From Pseudomonadota bacterium (lineage in GTDB: Bacteria; Pseudomonadota; Alphaproteobacteria; Rhizobiales; Hyphomicrobiaceae), in contig JAEWIJ010000080.1 of the NCBI GenBank assembly GCA_023387235.1, positions 1 through 19,812 of the forward strand: a stretch of DNA of 19,812 bases. The letters run 5' to 3'. Below are positions 16,535 to 19,812 of this stretch, piece after piece. Below the pieces are notes generated by a model that saw only the letters and a list, made by a program, of their open reading frames with translations, had not been told where the DNA came from and did no database searches. How positions within the stretch are numbered: the stretch's first letter is position 1; each line of letters begins with the position of its first letter. The translations under genes were made by a program, and so were the position numbers.

Positions 16535-16627
16535 GAAATCCGCGTCGTCGGCGTGCCGCTCCTGCCGGATGGTGGAAGCGGCGGCGCCGATGATTTTTCG
16601 TTTTCGATCTCGAACGGCGAGACCGCC

Positions 16628-17578
16628 ATGGATGCCCGTATCGGCTTGAAGCCGCCCCGCCATTTCCTCGATCTCGATCAGATCGACGCGCGCGTCCTGC
16701 GCCGCATCGTCGACATGGCGCACGAGATGAAGAAAGCCGGCAAGCGCGTGCCGAAGCATCTGCGGCCGAAGGACATCGAGGACATGGTCCTCGTGATGAT
16801 CTTCGAGAAGCCCTCGACGCGCACGCGCGTGTCGTTCGACGTCGCCATGCGCCAGCTCGGGGGCCAGACGATCGCGCTCAATCATACGGACACGCAGGTC
16901 GGTCGCGGCGAGCCGATCTCGGATACGGCGAAGGTGCTCTCGCGCTATGCCGACGCTCTGATGGTGCGCGCGAACGCCCATCAGACGCTGGTCGAACTCG
17001 CCGAGCACGCCTCGATCCCGGTGATCAACGGCCTGACGGACCTGAGCCATCCCTGCCAGATCGTTGCCGATATCGTGACGTTCGAGGAGACACGCGGGGC
17101 GATTGCGGGCCGCACGGTGGCCTGGGTCGGCGACGGCAACAACGTCGCGTCGTCCTGGATGCACGCCGCCGTCAAGTTCGGCTTCAAGCTGCAGCTTGCA
17201 ACGCCGGCACAGCTCAAGCCCGATCAGGCCGTGATCGATTGGGTCAAGTCGGAAGGGGCGAGCGACAGCATTCTCCTGACCGACGATCCTGCGGAGGCCG
17301 TCAAGGGCGCGGAATGCGTGGTGACGGATACGTGGGTCTCGATGGGCCAGAGCGACGTGGCGCGGCGCAAGCAGCTCCTCGGTGCCTACGCGGTCGATCA
17401 GGCTCTGATGAAGCGCGCGGCCAAGGATGCGGTCTTCATGCACTGCCTGCCGGCCTATCGCGGCCATGAAGTTTCGGCAGACGTGATCGATGGGCCGCAA
17501 TCGGTCGTATTCGATGAAGCCGAGAACCGGCTGCACGCCCAGAAGGCGATCCTCGCCTGGTGCCTCGGCGTCGACTGA
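16628..17578 (+). CDS. argF: Ornithine carbamoyltransferase, anabolic
   Basis: A 316-residue enzyme making citrulline from ornithine and carbamoyl phosphate. The signatures are complete: STRT at residues 63-66 (carbamoyl-phosphate binding), HPCQ from H141, S238-M-G in TDTWVSMGQ (ornithine loop), and HCLP from H272. Length is normal for the catabolic/anabolic OTC family; pairing with argD argues for the anabolic role. The start is the first ATG giving a family-like N-terminus; the ribosome site GGCGAGA is modest. It follows argD after 93 bases and precedes hslO by 16 bases. Confidence 0.97.
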   Translation: MDARIGLKPPRHFLDLDQIDARVLRRIVDMAHEMKKAGKRVPKHLRPKDIEDMVLVMIFEKPSTRTRVSFDVAMRQLGGQTIALNHTDTQVGRGEPISDTAKVLSRYADALMVRANAHQTLVELAEHASIPVINGLTDLSHPCQIVADIVTFEETRGAIAGRTVAWVGDGNNVASSWMHAAVKFGFKLQLATPAQLKPDQAVIDWVKSEGASDSILLTDDPAEAVKGAECVVTDTWVSMGQSDVARRKQLLGAYAVDQALMKRAAKDAVFMHCLPAYRGHEVSADVIDGPQSVVFDEAENRLHAQKAILAWCLGVD

Positions 17579-17594
17579 AGTGGAAGACGAAAAG

Positions 17595-18590
17595 ATGACG
17601 ATCAGAGCGGGCCGAAGTGACATCGGCACGCCGATGGCGCGCGACGACCTCGTGCTGCCGTTCGGCACTGTACGTTCGCGCGTGGCGGGACGGGTTGCCC
17701 GGCTCGGCCACGTGGTCGACGAGATCCTCTCCGCGCATGATTATCCCGAGCCGATCAGCGTCGTGCTCGGGCAGGCCATCGCGCTGACGGCACTGCTCGG
17801 CCAGCAGCTCCAGGAAGGCGGGCGACTGATCCTGCAGACGAAGTCGGACGGGCCGCTGGGTTTCCTCGTCGTGCAGTATGAGGTGCCGGGCAAGCTGCGC
17901 GGCTATGCGAGCTATGACCGCGAGCGCCTGGAGGCCTTGCAGAAATCGGGTGGGTTGAACGATGGCGCGCTGCTTGGCAACGGGCGCCTCGCCATGACCA
18001 TCGATCCGGGCGGCGAGCAGGAGAGCCATCAGGGTGTCGTGCCGCTCGACGGGCATAGTCTCGCCGAGGCTGCCATCACGTATTTCCGCCAGTCGGAGCA
18101 GCTTCCGACGTTCATCCGGTTGACGGCGGTGCGCCATTTCGTCGGACGCAGCGGCGACACGCCCTCGCGCTGGCATTGGCGCGCGGGCGGGCTGATCGTG
18201 CAGCACGTGCCGGCGGCGGGTGGTGAGAACGAGGTCAAGCCGGCGATGTCCGGCGAGGCGCGCGATGCCAGTCTCGAAGGCGAGCACGACGATGACTGGA
18301 ACCGCGTCGAGATCCTCGCGGCGACGGTGGAGGATCACGAGCTGATCGATCCGATGCTGGCGTCGGAGCGGCTGCTGTTGCGTTTGTTTCACGAGGAGGG
18401 TGTGCGCGTCGCGCCGATCGTACCGCTCGAAGCCAAGTGCCGCTGCTCACGCGCGCGCATTGGTGCGTTCCTGAATGGCTTCGGGGAGAAGGAGCGTGAA
18501 GAGCTGCGCGAGGCGGACGGTGCGATCACAGTGAAGTGCGAGTTCTGTTCGAAGAGCTATCGCTTCGAGCGGGATGACGTGATCGGGTAG
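17595..18590 (+). CDS. hslO: Redox-regulated chaperone Hsp33
   Basis: A 331-residue cytoplasmic holdase activated by oxidation. The C-terminal zinc centre is intact: C282-x-C284 (EAKCRCSRARIG) and C315-x-x-C318 (VKCEFCSKSY), 30 residues apart, as the CxC/CxxC redox switch requires. The N-terminal fold shows GQAIALTALLGQQL, GRLILQTKSDGPLGFLVVQY, and GRLAMTIDPG. A negatively charged insertion near residues 210-235 (SGEARDASLEGEHDDDW) lengthens it compared with E. coli. GGAAGA is seven bases before the ATG. It follows argF by 16 bases, an arrangement I recall in other Hyphomicrobiales. Confidence 0.95.
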   Translation: MTIRAGRSDIGTPMARDDLVLPFGTVRSRVAGRVARLGHVVDEILSAHDYPEPISVVLGQAIALTALLGQQLQEGGRLILQTKSDGPLGFLVVQYEVPGKLRGYASYDRERLEALQKSGGLNDGALLGNGRLAMTIDPGGEQESHQGVVPLDGHSLAEAAITYFRQSEQLPTFIRLTAVRHFVGRSGDTPSRWHWRAGGLIVQHVPAAGGENEVKPAMSGEARDASLEGEHDDDWNRVEILAATVEDHELIDPMLASERLLLRLFHEEGVRVAPIVPLEAKCRCSRARIGAFLNGFGEKEREELREADGAITVKCEFCSKSYRFERDDVIG

Positions 18591-18602
18591 GCAAAAATAT
18601 TC

Positions 18603-18715
18603 CCTCTCCCCGCTTTTGCGGGGAGAGGTTAGGGTGAGGGGCGGGAGCTTGCTGAAACGTCGGCGTATGCCGCCGCCCCTCATCCTAACCTTCTCCCCGT
18701 AAGCACGGGGAGAAG
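18603..18715. repeat. Compound palindromic repeat between hslO and hemF
   Basis: Two 11-pair hairpins, 18603-18628 (loop TTTT) and 18690-18715 (loop AAGC), flank a central inverted repeat. In the latter 18627-18644 pairs with 18673-18690 at 17 of 18 positions. Bases 18643-18700 match 93-150 at the other end of the window at about 53 of 58 positions. It sits between convergent 3' ends, where the first hairpin might also aid termination of hslO. The rest of the gap to 18846 contains an 11-base direct repeat (CGCGGCCACAA at 18748 and 18833) and no recognisable gene. Confidence 0.85.
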
Positions 18716-18846
18716 GGACATGTTGCGCTCGCGACCAAGCGACTCCTCGCGGCCACAAGCACCAAGCTGTCGCTGTTGCCGCCGCGGGCATGGCACTGCG
18801 GTGTGGTTGCGAAGCACCTCTTCCCGGCAGCCCGCGGCCACAAAAA

Positions 18847-19752
18847 TCAAGGCCACTTCACCACGGGCGGCATGGACGAGAGGATCGAGTCCACGTTGCC
18901 GCCCGTCTTGAGACCGAACACCGTGCCGCGGTCGTGCAAGAGGTTGAACTCGACATAGCGGCCGCGCCGCACGAGCTGCTCGTCGCGCTCGGCATCGCTC
19001 CACGTCTTCTCGAAGTTGCGCCGCACGAGCTCGGGGTAGATGCGCTTGAAGGCGCGCCCGACATCCTGCGTGAAGGCGAAAGCGGCGTCCCAGCCGCCGG
19101 CTGCCACGTCCGGCGTCAGGTAGTCGTAGAAGATACCGCCGATGCCGCGCGGCTCCTTGCGATGCGGCAGATAGAAATACTCGTCGCACCACGTCTTGTA
19201 TTTGTCGTAAGGCGCGATGGCTGCATGGGCATCACAGGCGCGCTTCATGGCAGCGTGAAACGTCGTGGTATCCGGATCGTCTTGCGTACGCCGCCGGTCG
19301 AGCACCGGGGTAAGGTCCGCGCCGCCGCCGAACCATGCTTTTGTCGTGACGACAAAGCGCGTGTTCATATCGACCGCCGGGACGTTCGGATTGCGCGGAT
19401 GCGCAATCAGCGAAATTCCGGACGCCCAGAATCGCGGGTCATCAGCGGCGCCCGGAATCTGCGCGCGAAATTCCGGCGCGAATTCCCCGTACACGGTAGA
19501 GCAATGCACGCCGACCTTTTCAAAGAGCCGGCCGCGCATCACCGACATCACGCCGCCGCCGCCGGGCTTGCCGGTGTGATCCGTGCGATCCCAAGGCGTC
19601 CGTACAAAACGGCCAGCTTCTCCCGGATAAAGCGAAGGCGAGGCTTCGTTTTCTAGTTCCTCGAGATCGAGACAAATATCGTCGCGCAGGCTTTCGAACC
19701 AAGCGCGGGCACGTTGTTTGCGGTGTTCGATCGTCGTGACTGGTTTTTCCAA
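18847..19752 (-). CDS. hemF: Oxygen-dependent coproporphyrinogen III oxidase
   Basis: A 301-residue enzyme carrying out two oxidative decarboxylations to protoporphyrinogen IX in heme synthesis, using O2. Family blocks are intact: SVMRGRLFEKVGVHCSTVYG, HPRNPNVPAVDMNTRFV, WFGGGADLTP, PHRKEPRGIGGIFYDYL, and the C-terminal GRYVEFNLLHDRGTVFGLKTGG with SMPPVVKWP at the very end. The start is a TTG: it has a strong AGGAG (within 19760-19768 on the plus strand) eight bases upstream, and no ATG or GTG exists before the conserved fold. Length matches E. coli HemF (about 299). The upstream 60 bases reach the window edge with nothing recognised. Confidence 0.96.
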   Translation of the reverse strand: MEKPVTTIEHRKQRARAWFESLRDDICLDLEELENEASPSLYPGEAGRFVRTPWDRTDHTGKPGGGGVMSVMRGRLFEKVGVHCSTVYGEFAPEFRAQIPGAADDPRFWASGISLIAHPRNPNVPAVDMNTRFVVTTKAWFGGGADLTPVLDRRRTQDDPDTTTFHAAMKRACDAHAAIAPYDKYKTWCDEYFYLPHRKEPRGIGGIFYDYLTPDVAAGGWDAAFAFTQDVGRAFKRIYPELVRRNFEKTWSDAERDEQLVRRGRYVEFNLLHDRGTVFGLKTGGNVDSILSSMPPVVKWP

Positions 19753-19812
19753 TCCGCTTCTCCTCTCCGTTCTTGTTGTGCGGGAAGTCAGTTCTCTGGG
19801 TGAAGCTAGCTC

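Overview
The window looks like a chromosomal housekeeping segment of an alphaproteobacterium, most likely Hyphomicrobiales. The basis is a CcrM GANTC methyltransferase with the family's C-terminal domain, an alphaproteobacterial F1-ATPase zeta inhibitor, an argD-argF-hslO gene order, high GC content with CGC/GCG-rich codon use, and intergenic GC-rich palindromic repeats of the kind common in that order. I cannot name the genus. I see no transposase, phage gene, CRISPR array, tRNA or rRNA.

Left part (1-4600). A minus-strand group runs AEC-family permease, YeaE-type aldo/keto reductase, GloC/YcbL-type glyoxalase II-like hydrolase; the last two fit methylglyoxal detoxification. Tandem GC-rich repeats follow it at the window edge. 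Divergent from the permease lies ccrM, with a CtrA-like box upstream and two abutting GANTC sites just inside the reading frame. The gene for the zeta ATPase inhibitor follows on the minus strand.

Middle (4600-14000). purC ends in a clear intrinsic terminator. Next come a solitary nuoD (no other complex I gene nearby), an Est30-like esterase, and two overlapping Rnk-like genes on the minus strand. serC has its own promoter and a compact two-hairpin leader that holds the Shine-Dalgarno sequence. serA and a SAM methyltransferase follow it, giving the first two steps specific to serine synthesis. A secreted SH3-like protein comes next.

Right part (14000-19812). A lower-GC FkbM methyltransferase gene has a long inverted repeat in front of its start. 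Then comes argD-argF-hslO. Its roughly 200-base leader holds the most interesting signal of the window: a consensus-like promoter, a 20-codon ORF with eight arginine codons (five within a six-codon stretch), a pause-type hairpin, a mutually exclusive antiterminator pairing, and a GC-rich terminator with a T tract, all before argD. This is the architecture of ribosome-mediated attenuation, here apparently sensing arginine. The promoter would start the RNA at or next to the leader AUG, so the leader peptide may be made from a leaderless transcript. A compound palindromic repeat sharing sequence with the left-edge repeats separates hslO from the convergent hemF.

All functional calls come from reading motifs; no database search or folding program was run.
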